The notes under the pieces were generated by a model. That model had not been told where the DNA came from and ran no database searches. It saw only the letters and a program-made list of their open reading frames with translations. This document shows, in pieces, positions 9,244 to 18,393 of a stretch of DNA of 64,000 nt. Source of the DNA: Methylobacterium symbioticum (GTDB lineage Bacteria > Pseudomonadota > Alphaproteobacteria > Rhizobiales > Beijerinckiaceae); the NCBI RefSeq assembly GCF_902141845.1, contig NZ_CABFPH010000009.1, positions 1 through 64,000 on the forward strand, written 5' to 3'. Within the stretch, counting starts at the first letter, position 1. Each line of letters begins with the position of its first letter. Both the position numbers and the translations under genes were made by a program.

Positions 9244-12200
9244 ATGCGGTTCGAGCGTCGCTACACCACGGCCGGCCAGCCTCCCTATGCGGCCATTGCC
9301 TTCCGCAAGGTCCTGAGCGAGATCCGCAATCCGGACGGCTCGGTGGTCTTCCGCCTCGATGGCATCTCGGTGCCCGAGAGCTGGAGCCAAGTGGCGAGCG
9401 ACGTGCTCGCCCAGAAGTATTTCCGCAAGGCGGGCGTGCCCGCGCACCTGCGCAAGGTCGAGGAGAACGACGTTCCCTCCTTCCTCTGGCGTTCGGTCGC
9501 CGACGAGGCGGCGCTCGAGGCGCTGCCTGAGGAGGAGCGCTACGGCTCCGAGACCTCGGCGACGCAGGTCTTCGACCGGCTGGCCGGCTGCTGGACCTAT
9601 TGGGGCTGGAAGGGCGGCTACTTCTCCTCGGAGGAGGACGCCTCGGCCTTCATGGACGAGCTTCGCTTCATGCTCGCCCGCCAGATGGTGGCGCCGAACT
9701 CGCCGCAATGGTTCAACACCGGCCTGCACTGGGCCTATGGCATCGATGGCCCGAGCCAGGGCCACTATTACTGCGACTGGAAGACGGGTGCGCTGACGAA
9801 GTCGGCCTCGGCCTACGAGCATCCGCAGCCGCATGCCTGCTTCATCCAGTCGGTCCAGGACGACCTCGTCAACGAGGGCGGCATCATGGACCTCTGGGTG
9901 CGCGAGGCACGCCTGTTCAAGTACGGCTCCGGCACCGGGTCCAACTTCTCGATGGTGCGGGCGGAGAACGAGAAGCTCGGCGGCGGCGGCAAGTCGTCGG
10001 GCCTGATGAGCTTCCTCAAGATCGGCGACCGGGCGGCGGGCGCGATCAAGTCCGGCGGCACCACCCGGCGCGCCGCCAAGATGGTGATCGTCGATATCGA
10101 CCATCCCGATATCGAGGCTTTCATCGACTGGAAGGTGAAGGAGGAGCAGAAGGTCGCCGCCCTGGTGACCGGCTCCAAGGTCGTTTCGAAGCACCTCACG
10201 CTGGTGATGAAGGCCTGCACGCAGTGCGAGGCGGAAGGGGATGCCTGCTTCGACCCCGAGCGCAACCCGGCGCTGAAGCGCGAGATCCGGGCCGCCCGCA
10301 AGGCCTCCGTGCCGGACGCCTATATCAAGCGCGTGGTGCAGTTCGCTCGCCAAGGCTTCACCAAGATCGAGTTCCCGATCTACGACACCGACTGGGATTC
10401 GGAGGCCTACCTCACGGTCTCGGGCCAGAACTCCAACAACTCGGTCTCGCTGACCGACGGCTTCCTGCGGGCCGTCGAGGCGGATGCCGACTGGAACCTC
10501 ACGGCCCGCACCACGGGCAAGGTCTCGAAGACCCTGAAGGCGCGCGACCTCTGGGAGCGGATCGGCGAGGCGGCCTGGGCCTCGGCGGATCCGGGCCTGC
10601 ACTTCAACACCACGATGAACGATTGGCACACCTGCCCGTCGGGCGGCCGGATCCGGGCCTCGAACCCGTGCTCCGAGTACATGTTCCTCGACGACACGGC
10701 CTGTAACCTCGCTTCGACGAACCTGCTCACCCTCTACGACCGTGAGACCAAGCGCTTCGACGTGGAGGCCTACGAGCACCTGAACCGCCTCTGGACGGTG
10801 GTGCTCGAGATCTCGGTGATGATGGCCCAGTTCCCCTCGAAGGAGATCGCGGAGCTGTCCTACCAGTACCGGACGCTGGGCCTCGGCTACGCCAATATCG
10901 GCGGCCTGCTGATGACCATGGGCCTGTCCTACGATTCCGATGCGGGCCGGGCGCTCGCCGGCGCGCTCACCGCGATCATGACCGGCGTGGCCTATGCCAC
11001 CTCCGCCGAGATGGCGGCCGAGCTCGGCACCTTCCCGGCCTACGATGAGAATGCCGACGCGATGCTGCGGGTGATCCGCAACCATCGCCGGGCGGCCCAT
11101 GGCGAGGCTGCGGGCTACGAGTTCCTCAACGTCATCCCCGTGCCCCTCGACCACGCCAACATCCCGCAGGCCGATCTCGGCGCCCATGCCAAGGCGGCCT
11201 GGGACCGGGCGCTGGCGCTCGGCGAGGAGCATGGCTACCGCAACGCGCAGGCCACCGTGATCGCGCCGACCGGCACGATCGGCCTCGTGATGGATTGCGA
11301 CACCACCGGCATCGAGCCCGACTTCGCCCTGGTGAAGTTCAAGAAGCTCGCCGGCGGCGGCTACTTCAAGATCATCAACCGCGCGGTGCCGGACGCGCTG
11401 CGGGCGCTGGGCTACCGGGAGTCCGAGATCGCCGAGATCGAGGCCTACGCGGTCGGCCACGGCTCGATGGGGCAGGCGCCGGCTGTGAACCCGGGCTCGC
11501 TCCGGGCCAAGGGCTTCTCGGACGAGAAGATCGCGGCGATCGAGGCGGGCCTGAAATCGGCCTTCGACATCAAGTTCGTGTTCAACCGCTGGACGCTCGG
11601 CGACGACTTCCTCACAGGGACCCTGAAGGTGCCCGCCGAGAGGCTGTCGGACCCGACCTTCGAGCTGCTGCCGTTCCTGGGCTTCTCGCGGAAGGAGATC
11701 GAGGCCGCCAATACCCATATCTGCGGGGCGATGACCCTGGAGGGAGCACCCTTCCTGAAGGTCGAGCACTATCCGGTCTTCGACTGCGCCAATCCCTGCG
11801 GGCGGCTCGGCAAGCGCTACCTCTCGGTCGAGAGCCACATCCGGATGATGGCGGCGGCCCAGCCCTTCATCTCGGGGGCGATCTCCAAGACCATCAACAT
11901 GCCCAACGACGCGACGGTGGAGGATTGCAAGGCGGCCTACCTGCTGTCCTGGCGCCTCGCCCTCAAGGCGAATGCTCTCTACCGCGACGGCTCCAAGCTG
12001 TCGCAGCCCTTGAATGCCGCCCTGATCTCGGATGAGGCGGACGAGGCCGAGGAGGCGATCGAGGCTCTGGTCCAGGCCCCGGCTGCGGCCAAGGCGGCGA
12101 TCGCCGCCGAGAAGATCGTCGAGCGGGTGATCGAGCGCGTCGAGCGCATCCGCTCCCGCGAGAAGCTGCCGGCCCGGCGCAAGGGCTATACCCAGAAGGC

Positions 12201-12966
12201 GGTGGTCGGCGGCCACAAGGTCTATCTCCGCACCGGCGAGTACGATGACGGGCGCCTCGGCGAGATCTTCATCGACATGCACAAGGAGGGCGCGACCTTC
12301 CGGAGCCTGATGAACAACTTCGCCATCGCGATCTCGCTCGGCCTGCAATACGGCGTGCCGCTGGAGGAATATGTCGAGGCCTTCACCTTCACCCGCTTCG
12401 AGCCGGCGGGCTTCGTGCAGGGCAACGACGCGATCAAGAACGCGACCTCGCTGCTCGACTACGTCTTCCGCGAGCTGGCGGTCTCCTATCTCGGCCGGGC
12501 GGACCTCGCCCATGTGAACCCGAACGAGATCGGCGGCACCGTGATCGGCGGGGGCGAGAGCGGCGACACCACCCGCGAGGGCCCGAAGCCCGCGCCCGCC
12601 TCGATGGTCGTCTCGCGCGGCCTGCTGCGTGGTTCTGCAGACCGGCTGACCCTGATCCAGGGCGGCCCGGCGGGCGGCACGGTCGGCATCGGCTCGGCCT
12701 CGGCCGGTCAGAGCGCGCCGGCCGGCGGCACGGTCCACGCACTGCGCGGCGCCACCGCGCTGAAGGCGGAGCCGGCCGAGGCCATCGAGAGCCTGCCCTT
12801 CCAGCAGCCCGAACCGGCCGAGCGCAGCGTCGCCGACCGTCGGGCCGAGGCGAAGATGAAGGGCTATGTCGGCGAGGCCTGCCCGGAATGCGCGAACTTC
12901 ACGCTCGTCCGTAACGGCACCTGCCTCAAGTGTGACACGTGCGGGAGCACAACAGGGTGCAGCTAG
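9244..12966 (+). CDS. nrdJ: Adenosylcobalamin-dependent ribonucleoside-diphosphate reductase (class II)
   Basis: 1240 residues, the large alphaproteobacterial form. It makes deoxyribonucleotides using a coenzyme B12-generated thiyl radical and needs no oxygen. Visible are the N-terminal region with the conserved [13 protein letters not shown], the [12 protein letters not shown] cysteine, the [18 protein letters not shown] active-site segment, the barrel strand [21 protein letters not shown], and at the C-terminus a four-cysteine zinc/redox tail ([12 protein letters not shown]). ATG 9244 follows GGGAGAGG; a GTG at 9235 lies inside that site. Codon use matches core genes. No nrdAB or nrdR is visible in the window. 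Confidence 0.97.
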   Translation: MRFERRYTTAGQPPYAAIAFRKVLSEIRNPDGSVVFRLDGISVPESWSQVASDVLAQKYFRKAGVPAHLRKVEENDVPSFLWRSVADEAALEALPEEERYGSETSATQVFDRLAGCWTYWGWKGGYFSSEEDASAFMDELRFMLARQMVAPNSPQWFNTGLHWAYGIDGPSQGHYYCDWKTGALTKSASAYEHPQPHACFIQSVQDDLVNEGGIMDLWVREARLFKYGSGTGSNFSMVRAENEKLGGGGKSSGLMSFLKIGDRAAGAIKSGGTTRRAAKMVIVDIDHPDIEAFIDWKVKEEQKVAALVTGSKVVSKHLTLVMKACTQCEAEGDACFDPERNPALKREIRAARKASVPDAYIKRVVQFARQGFTKIEFPIYDTDWDSEAYLTVSGQNSNNSVSLTDGFLRAVEADADWNLTARTTGKVSKTLKARDLWERIGEAAWASADPGLHFNTTMNDWHTCPSGGRIRASNPCSEYMFLDDTACNLASTNLLTLYDRETKRFDVEAYEHLNRLWTVVLEISVMMAQFPSKEIAELSYQYRTLGLGYANIGGLLMTMGLSYDSDAGRALAGALTAIMTGVAYATSAEMAAELGTFPAYDENADAMLRVIRNHRRAAHGEAAGYEFLNVIPVPLDHANIPQADLGAHAKAAWDRALALGEEHGYRNAQATVIAPTGTIGLVMDCDTTGIEPDFALVKFKKLAGGGYFKIINRAVPDALRALGYRESEIAEIEAYAVGHGSMGQAPAVNPGSLRAKGFSDEKIAAIEAGLKSAFDIKFVFNRWTLGDDFLTGTLKVPAERLSDPTFELLPFLGFSRKEIEAANTHICGAMTLEGAPFLKVEHYPVFDCANPCGRLGKRYLSVESHIRMMAAAQPFISGAISKTINMPNDATVEDCKAAYLLSWRLALKANALYRDGSKLSQPLNAALISDEADEAEEAIEALVQAPAAAKAAIAAEKIVERVIERVERIRSREKLPARRKGYTQKAVVGGHKVYLRTGEYDDGRLGEIFIDMHKEGATFRSLMNNFAIAISLGLQYGVPLEEYVEAFTFTRFEPAGFVQGNDAIKNATSLLDYVFRELAVSYLGRADLAHVNPNEIGGTVIGGGESGDTTREGPKPAPASMVVSRGLLRGSADRLTLIQGGPAGGTVGIGSASAGQSAPAGGTVHALRGATALKAEPAEAIESLPFQQPEPAERSVADRRAEAKMKGYVGEACPECANFTLVRNGTCLKCDTCGSTTGCS

Positions 12967-13460
12967 TTGTTCCGGCTTGTTTTGTCGCGCGCCCAAGAAT
13001 TATCCTGAAGTGTGGATATAAATAGGCGCGGGATCTTGCTTCGTGTATCCAAGCTTGAAGCAGCGGCGGCTGGGCGACCGGCCGCCGCTTTCGTTACTCA
13101 ACGGACAAGTCGATGTGCGACGTTTGATGGATTTGTCCCAGCATCGAGATGGTTGGTGTCGAGGCGATGCCTCCACGCTTCTTGACTGAACGAAACCTCC
13201 CGTTCGACGATGCGAGCAGCCCAAGGCTTGCCATGGCGCCAGAGGTGCTTCGTCCACAGCCCATGAAGGCCCGCGGCCCGAAGTCCGGTGAGGATAGTCG
13301 CTGTGCACGATCATCCTGCACCTGGATGCGCTCCCTGGCCGCATCCGCATCGGGGCGAACGGCTCTCCGGCGAGGCCGATGCCTGGCATGACGGAATGCG
13401 CCGCCGAGGCCGCACGACCACATGATCGGCACAGGACATGCCGCCGACCTCCCTCGCCAG
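12967..13460. other. Gene-poor stretch after nrdJ
   Basis: About 490 bases without a gene I can support. Beyond the hairpin at 13062-13089 I see only short open frames with no recognisable domain and no good ribosome site. The base composition near 13010-13030 is AT-richer than its surroundings. Confidence 0.5.
13062..13089 (+). terminator. Probable rho-independent terminator of nrdJ
   Basis: A 9-bp perfect stem, AGCGGCGGC (13062-13070) and GCCGCCGCT (13081-13089), with a 10-base loop and then TTTCGTT. It lies 95 bases after the nrdJ stop. Confidence 0.7.
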
Positions 13461-14195
13461 TCAGCCCGGCATACCCTGACCGATCATCGGTCGGGGACAG
13501 AGAAGGAGCAGACGGATGAGGGCGGCTTGGCGATGCGTCCCCGTCTTCTCGAACAGGCGGCGCAGGTGAACGCGCCCCGTGCTTGGTGCGATTCCGCGGC
13601 GGGCTGCGCTCGTCGCCAAATCGTTGCCGGCCAGCAACTCGAGAGCGAAGGCCGCCTCCGTAGGCGTCAGTCCGAAATGATCCCGCAGCGCGTTTCCGTC
13701 GGGCAGCCGGATCCGCGCGGGATTGATCAGGCGCAGGAGGATTGAGGCCTCGGTGGGCGGGAAGCCGGGCGTCGAAATCGGGCTCGCCGCAATGAGCAGG
13801 GTGTCGTCCTCGCCCACGAGCCGTATCGCGCTCCCGCATCCGTCCGCGGCGCAGCGGGCGATCATCTTGCGGAGCGCCATACTGGTGTTAGGCGCCCTGG
13901 CGCGCAGATATCCGTCGACGAGGAACAGGTGAGCACCGCCGACGATGGCTCGGGCGGCACGGTTCAGGAAGAGCGCGCTCCCGGTCCTGTCGACAACCGC
14001 CACCCCTTCTTCGAAATGCTCGACGAAGGCGTAGAGAGCGGTGTCCACACCCGTGGAAAGGGTCGAAGGATGGGCGGAAGCGCGCTGCTGCGTCTCGACG
14101 AGGCCTGGCCTGTGGAATGCGCCATGGCTCGGCGGATGGGGATCGGCTCGCGAAACGCCGTGCTGGAAGGACACTCTGTTGGTGGCAGCTATCAT
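13461..14195 (-). CDS. PAS-like/LuxR-type transcriptional regulator
   Basis: 244 residues from ATG 14195 (MIAATNRVSF). A PAS-like sensory segment lies at about residues 54-160 (FEEGVAVVDRTGSALFLNRAA). The C-terminal helix-turn-helix spans about 175-232, beginning LTPTEAAFALELLAGNDL, with a recognition helix near SAARRGIAPSTGRVHL. This is the degenerate LuxR/GerE family often found in Rhizobiales. No receiver domain is present. The first 40 residues are poorly conserved-looking, so a shorter start is possible. It is divergent from the Crp/Fnr gene; its target and ligand cannot be read. Confidence 0.75.
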   Translation of the reverse strand: MIAATNRVSFQHGVSRADPHPPSHGAFHRPGLVETQQRASAHPSTLSTGVDTALYAFVEHFEEGVAVVDRTGSALFLNRAARAIVGGAHLFLVDGYLRARAPNTSMALRKMIARCAADGCGSAIRLVGEDDTLLIAASPISTPGFPPTEASILLRLINPARIRLPDGNALRDHFGLTPTEAAFALELLAGNDLATSAARRGIAPSTGRVHLRRLFEKTGTHRQAALIRLLLLCPRPMIGQGMPG

Positions 14196-14513
14196 GCGCG
14201 GCCCCTGCTGAGGTTCGAGTCGAACGACCCTCTTGGACTCCGATCGTAGGACACCGCGATGCCGTGTGGATGTGAGCCTCGTCACGCTCGCGGCGCAGAG
14301 CGCCCATCCTTGTCCGAAGCGCCCGTCGCTGTATCCTGTGATCCTCGCTTCCTGGGAGCGAGGACGCGGGGACGCTGCGGATGTGGTCGGCCATGCGCGA
14401 GCCGGGACGAAGCGGCGCGTCATCGCGGCACGACTTGGCGGTGGGGCCAGAGCTAGGCGCGGTTCGCCGCGAGCGTCCGGTCGCCTCTCGGCGATCGGGC
14501 GGGAGCCTGTCCC
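14196..14513. other. Divergent intergenic region, LuxR-type/Crp-type genes
   Basis: 318 bases separating two divergent regulator genes. It must carry both promoters, but I can point to no convincing -35/-10 pair, FNR box (TTGAT-N4-ATCAA) or long dyad in it. Confidence 0.4.
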
Positions 14514-15236
14514 GTGCCGCCCGGTAGGATCGAGGCGCGGTTCGACAAGCACGCCGCGCTGTCGCGGCACGAGTTGTTCCGCGAGGCGCCCCAGGCCGTC
14601 ATCGAGCGCCTCGCCCTGCGGGCGCAGCCGCTCACCTTCCGCCCCGGCGAGCGCATCTTTTCACGCGGGGACGAGAGCCATGGGCTGCTCGCCGTGGTGA
14701 GCGGCTACGTCCGGATCTCGACGGCGGGCCCGGAGGGACGGTCAGAACTGGTCATGAACCTGATCGGCCCGAACGAAGTGGTCGGGGAGGTCGCCCTGCT
14801 CGACGACGGACCGCGCACGGCGGACGCCATCGCTGCCACGCGCTGCTGCTTGGTCCTGATCGAGCGGCGCGACCTTCTTCCCCTCCTCGGCGATTGCCCG
14901 ATCCTGGCCGTGCGTCTCTTGGAGATCCTGAGCAGGCGCTTGCGGCGTACCAGCCAGCAACTGTCCGACCACGCCTTCGCGGGAGCCGAGCAGCGGCTGG
15001 CGAAGGCGCTGCTCGCGCTGGCGGGCGATGCGGACCGCGACGGCGTGCGCGTGCTGACCACGCAGCGCGAGCTTGGCCATATGATCGGCCTCTCGCGCGA
15101 AGGCGTGAACCGCCATCTCTCGGCCTGGCAGCGCAAGGGTTGGATCGCTCTGGCCCCGGGGGCCTGCAGGATCTGCGACCACGCGGCCCTGCGGATCATC
15201 GCTCTGGGCAACGAGGGGACGGATGCCGGGCCGTGA
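14514..15236 (+). CDS. Crp/Fnr family transcriptional regulator
   Basis: 240 residues from a GTG start at 14514. The cyclic-nucleotide-binding beta-roll covers about residues 20-130 (RPGERIFSRGDESHGLLAVVSGYV, then NEVVGEVALLDDGPRTADA). The winged HTH lies at about 160-225 (TTQRELGHMIGLSREGVNRH). The FGE-ALL-like segment GEVALLDDGPRTA resembles cAMP-binding members more than Fnr, and no N-terminal cysteine cluster for an iron-sulfur centre is seen. It ends 8 bases from the convergent subtilase gene, whose cassette includes a nucleotide cyclase, which makes a cAMP link attractive but unproven. Confidence 0.88.
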   Translation: MPPGRIEARFDKHAALSRHELFREAPQAVIERLALRAQPLTFRPGERIFSRGDESHGLLAVVSGYVRISTAGPEGRSELVMNLIGPNEVVGEVALLDDGPRTADAIAATRCCLVLIERRDLLPLLGDCPILAVRLLEILSRRLRRTSQQLSDHAFAGAEQRLAKALLALAGDADRDGVRVLTTQRELGHMIGLSREGVNRHLSAWQRKGWIALAPGACRICDHAALRIIALGNEGTDAGP

Positions 15237-15244
15237 TCGGGCCG

Positions 15245-17257
15245 TCACGCCGGTTTCAGGTTCCCGCCGCCCCGCCTCGCAATTCCGGCGGGCGTGGTCG
15301 GCACATCGGTCGCGGGCGGGAGGGGCGGATCGGCCAGGTGACGGGCGAGTTGGGGAGCCGCCGCACTGGTGCCGACCAGACGGACGACGCCTCCGCTCCT
15401 GCTGCCACCGGCAGGGACACCCCGGAGGGCGTCGGAGCTGTCGCACGGAAGGAGAAAGTCCGGGCCTGCACGCCACGCGAGAGGGCCGGGGCGCGCCGGC
15501 CCCGCCGACGCGTAGGGCGACGGGCGGCCTTTGGCGATCATGTAGCCGCCGGCCACGTGCAGGCCGGTTGCCCGCGCCGTGGCGATTCCATTGAGCGTGC
15601 CGGAGCGGCTGATCAGCGAACCCGCCTCGTCGAACATCCCCTCGGCATAGGTGAGGGCGGCCTCGGCGGCCCGGTCCGCCTCCCACGCGTCGTCCCGGAA
15701 ATAGGATCGCTTGGCCCCCGTGCGGGCGCCCATGTTCGGGTCGCTCCGCGCCACGTAGGCGTGAACCTCGGTCCCGTCCGCGAGGCCCGAGACCGTGATT
15801 CGCCAACTGCCGTGCTCCGCCCCGCCGCGGGTCGCCTGAACCGCAAGCAGCCAGACCGTGTCCGTGCCGCGTACGATCGGGCCGCAGATCCGGAAGGTGG
15901 GGGATGACGCGTTCGACGCCGGCACGGATGCGCCCGCCGAGACGGCCGCACCGCTCGGCGCGGTGAGCGTGACGGTCACGGGATCGGCGTCGCCGGCGAT
16001 CCAGACCTCGGCGAAGCAGACGACCGGATTGTCGGGAAGCAGGCGCCAAGTCCAGGCGACGGCGTCGGCCGATCCGGGGTGACGGATGTGAGCGATGTGG
16101 CTCCCGCTCAGGTAGCTGTTGCCGGCCGGCAGGACGATCTCGAGCTTCGGCTTGCCGGAGGTGCCGTTGAAGCCGGCCACGAAAGCCTGCAGGGCCTCCT
16201 CAAGGTCCGAGGTGCCATTGTGGGGGCCGGTCGTGATGCCGTAGCTGACATTGATCACGACATGCTTCGTGTGTTTCGGATCGATGAAGGACAGGATGTA
16301 GCGGATGCCGTCGAACACGTAGGCCTTCAGCCAGACGCCGGTCGCGTCCGCGATGCAGGCGTCGGAAAACTGGACGAAGACGATGTCCGCCTTCGAGGCC
16401 GGATCGGTGGCGGCCCGCCAGCTCGGCGGATCGCGCCTGTCCCCGCCCGGTCCCGCCGGGCCCAGGCGCGATGAGACCGGCATCCGCCCGGCCAGTGCGT
16501 CCATCACGTGCGCCCCATGGGACTGGCGGGCGCGGAGACGTCCGAAGCCGCCCTCCGCGTAGCCCCCGTCCTCGTCGATGCTCCCGCCGCTAGCGTGCAG
16601 GGCGATCCACTCGTCGAGGTCGATCTGGTTCGGCGATGACAGGGACTCGACTCCGCGCCGGAACTCAAGGCCGTAGCGGAATGCCTTCGGGACCTCGCCG
16701 AAGAGGCGGTCGACGCCCGCGCCGTCCTTGTACTGGACCGGCTGCCGGGACTGGGTCTGATCCCAGATGCTCCGCACGCGTGTGCTTGCGGGCCCGCGCA
16801 GGAACTGGGCCGCGGCGAAGGGGCAGCCATCGTCGAGCATACCGATGAGCAGCGATCCGGGTCGTTTGCGAGACTTCCTGTGATGGCGCAGCATGAGTGT
16901 CTGCTGCGGGATGCTCACCGGCTCGATCGGCAATGACAGTTCGACCCGATCGACGCAGGCATCCCAGATCGGGATCGCTTCCGGCTTCGTCACCCCGTCC
17001 GAACCGGTGAACGCGGTGGCGAACCGGCCCTGGTCGCTGTCCGGCCCCAGCGCGATAAGAATTCCGGCCTCCTGCTGCATCCGGGCCGCGAAGGCAGTCG
17101 CCGAGCCGGCCTGCTTGAACGCGATGAGGAGGAACAGCGGCGGCGTCTTGCCGTCGGCGGGCTTGAAATCGCTGAAGTCCGTGGCGATCGCGTAGCGGAG
17201 ATAGGGGCCGAAGCAGCGCGGCGATGCGGGCCCGAGGCTGCCGTCCTGCGTGGTCAC
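15245..17257 (-). CDS. Subtilisin-like (S8) serine protease, no signal peptide
   Basis: 670 residues from GTG 17257, chosen because GGAGGTGA lies just upstream; a longer start at 17296 would overlap the preceding gene. The catalytic triad is readable: Asp142 in IGMLDDGCPFA, His247 in RQSHGAHVMD and Ser631 in GTSAAAPQLAR, with an oxyanion Asn in LPAGNSYLSG. An insert of over 200 residues between the Asn region and Ser holds beta-rich sequence (WIAGDADPVTVTLTAPSGA and similar), perhaps a P-domain-like module. There is no signal peptide, so export or cytoplasmic action is unclear. It is last in a three-gene reverse cassette, 17 bases after the PAP2-type gene. Confidence 0.85.
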   Translation of the reverse strand: MTTQDGSLGPASPRCFGPYLRYAIATDFSDFKPADGKTPPLFLLIAFKQAGSATAFAARMQQEAGILIALGPDSDQGRFATAFTGSDGVTKPEAIPIWDACVDRVELSLPIEPVSIPQQTLMLRHHRKSRKRPGSLLIGMLDDGCPFAAAQFLRGPASTRVRSIWDQTQSRQPVQYKDGAGVDRLFGEVPKAFRYGLEFRRGVESLSSPNQIDLDEWIALHASGGSIDEDGGYAEGGFGRLRARQSHGAHVMDALAGRMPVSSRLGPAGPGGDRRDPPSWRAATDPASKADIVFVQFSDACIADATGVWLKAYVFDGIRYILSFIDPKHTKHVVINVSYGITTGPHNGTSDLEEALQAFVAGFNGTSGKPKLEIVLPAGNSYLSGSHIAHIRHPGSADAVAWTWRLLPDNPVVCFAEVWIAGDADPVTVTLTAPSGAAVSAGASVPASNASSPTFRICGPIVRGTDTVWLLAVQATRGGAEHGSWRITVSGLADGTEVHAYVARSDPNMGARTGAKRSYFRDDAWEADRAAEAALTYAEGMFDEAGSLISRSGTLNGIATARATGLHVAGGYMIAKGRPSPYASAGPARPGPLAWRAGPDFLLPCDSSDALRGVPAGGSRSGGVVRLVGTSAAAPQLARHLADPPLPPATDVPTTPAGIARRGGGNLKPA

Positions 17258-17274
17258 GGTCTCACCTCCATCGC

Positions 17275-18369
17275 TCACGGGAAGCGTCCGACCCACTCGG
17301 CGCTGGCGCGCGCCCAGACCTGTTCCATCAGCGGCGAGGGGGAGATCGGCGCGCCTGTCGCCTGCGCATAGAAGGGAGCGCCGAGTCCTTTCTGAGTCGG
17401 GCTGAACGGGTTGAAGTCCGTCTTCATCCTGTTCGGATCGTCGATCGCCGCCGCGAGGAAGGTCCGGCCGGGAAACGCCACGCCGCTGGTGCAGCGTCCC
17501 ACGACGTACTCGCCGAGCGCGGTGCCCAGCATGCGCCCCGCCAGGCTATCGACCGGGAAGTGGACGCCGGCGATGACCCTGTTCGTGGCGATGCGCGCGG
17601 CCTGCCGTTCCAACTGCTCGACGACCTTCGGATGGTTCGGTTCGAGGCCGAGCAGGGCCTTCAGAACATGGACGACGGCGTAGGCCTGCGTCGCGTGCCC
17701 GCTGGGGAAGCTCCCATGTCCGGGCGTGGTGATCATCGGCTGGACCTGGGCGCTGTACTCGACCGGGCGCCAGCAGGCGAGCGCCTGCTTGATCCGCATC
17801 TCCACGTAGACGCAGGTTTGCAGGACGATGTTCAGGAGTTCGAAGGTGCGCTTGGTCCGATCCGGATGCAGGTAGACGATGGATGACCAGAACGCATATT
17901 GCGGATCGATCTGGGCCAGGATCTCGGTCGCACGCTCGCTGCGCAGCTCCGACCAGCTGAGGACGAGGGGGATCTGGGCCTCGAAGGTGGCCGCCTGCGG
18001 TCGCCCGATCTCCGCGATCAGCTCGCTGCCGCAGGTGACCTTGTAGCCGGAGGCCGTGCCCTCGAACGCGATACCCTGCAGCAACGCGCCGACGGCGATG
18101 TAGGCGCGGACCCAGGGCTCCCAGCGGTCGAGCTGGGCCGGATCGTCGATCGCGGGGAGGCCTGGTGCGTGGCAGGTGGTGTCACCCGTCACAATGCCCT
18201 CGCGCTCCAGGATCAGCGCATCCACCATGACCGGGTTCGCGAAGGCGTCGGCCATGGTGCCGATAAGCGCCCCGCCGGCGCCTCCTGCTCCACCTGCTCC
18301 CCCGGCCCCGCCCGCGCCGCCGGCCCCACCGGCGCCTCCCGCTCCGCCTGCTCCGCCTAGCTGTGCCAT
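17275..18369 (-). CDS. PAP2/vanadium haloperoxidase-fold protein with Gly-Gly-Ala N-terminal tract
   Basis: 364 residues. The three phosphatase/haloperoxidase motifs are present: K194-x6-R201-P202, PSGH at 222-225 and R264-x5-H270-x3-D274 (NRVIAGVHFPVD; Asn replaces the usual Ser). With no transmembrane helices it looks like the soluble haloperoxidase/acid-phosphatase branch, not lipid phosphatases. Residues 5-34 are ten perfect Gly-Gly-Ala repeats encoded by varied synonymous codons. GGGGAG ahead of ATG 18369 supports the start. It lies 24 bases after the cyclase gene and before the subtilase gene. Phosphatase and vanadate-dependent oxidase cannot be distinguished from sequence. Confidence 0.85.
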   Translation of the reverse strand: MAQLGGAGGAGGAGGAGGAGGAGGAGGAGGAGGALIGTMADAFANPVMVDALILEREGIVTGDTTCHAPGLPAIDDPAQLDRWEPWVRAYIAVGALLQGIAFEGTASGYKVTCGSELIAEIGRPQAATFEAQIPLVLSWSELRSERATEILAQIDPQYAFWSSIVYLHPDRTKRTFELLNIVLQTCVYVEMRIKQALACWRPVEYSAQVQPMITTPGHGSFPSGHATQAYAVVHVLKALLGLEPNHPKVVEQLERQAARIATNRVIAGVHFPVDSLAGRMLGTALGEYVVGRCTSGVAFPGRTFLAAAIDDPNRMKTDFNPFSPTQKGLGAPFYAQATGAPISPSPLMEQVWARASAEWVGRFP

Positions 18370-18393
18370 CCCGGCCGCTCCCCACAGTTCAGG

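Noticed and set aside
9115-12996. A reverse open frame of about 1290 codons opposite nrdJ
   Set aside because: High GC leaves antisense frames open; composition is Arg/Gly/Ala/Asp-rich without domains, while the + strand encodes a complete class II reductase.
13094-13432. A 112-codon reverse frame after nrdJ, considered as transposase remnant
   Set aside because: No transposase motif, no terminal inverted repeats and no ribosome site; left as uncertain intergenic DNA.
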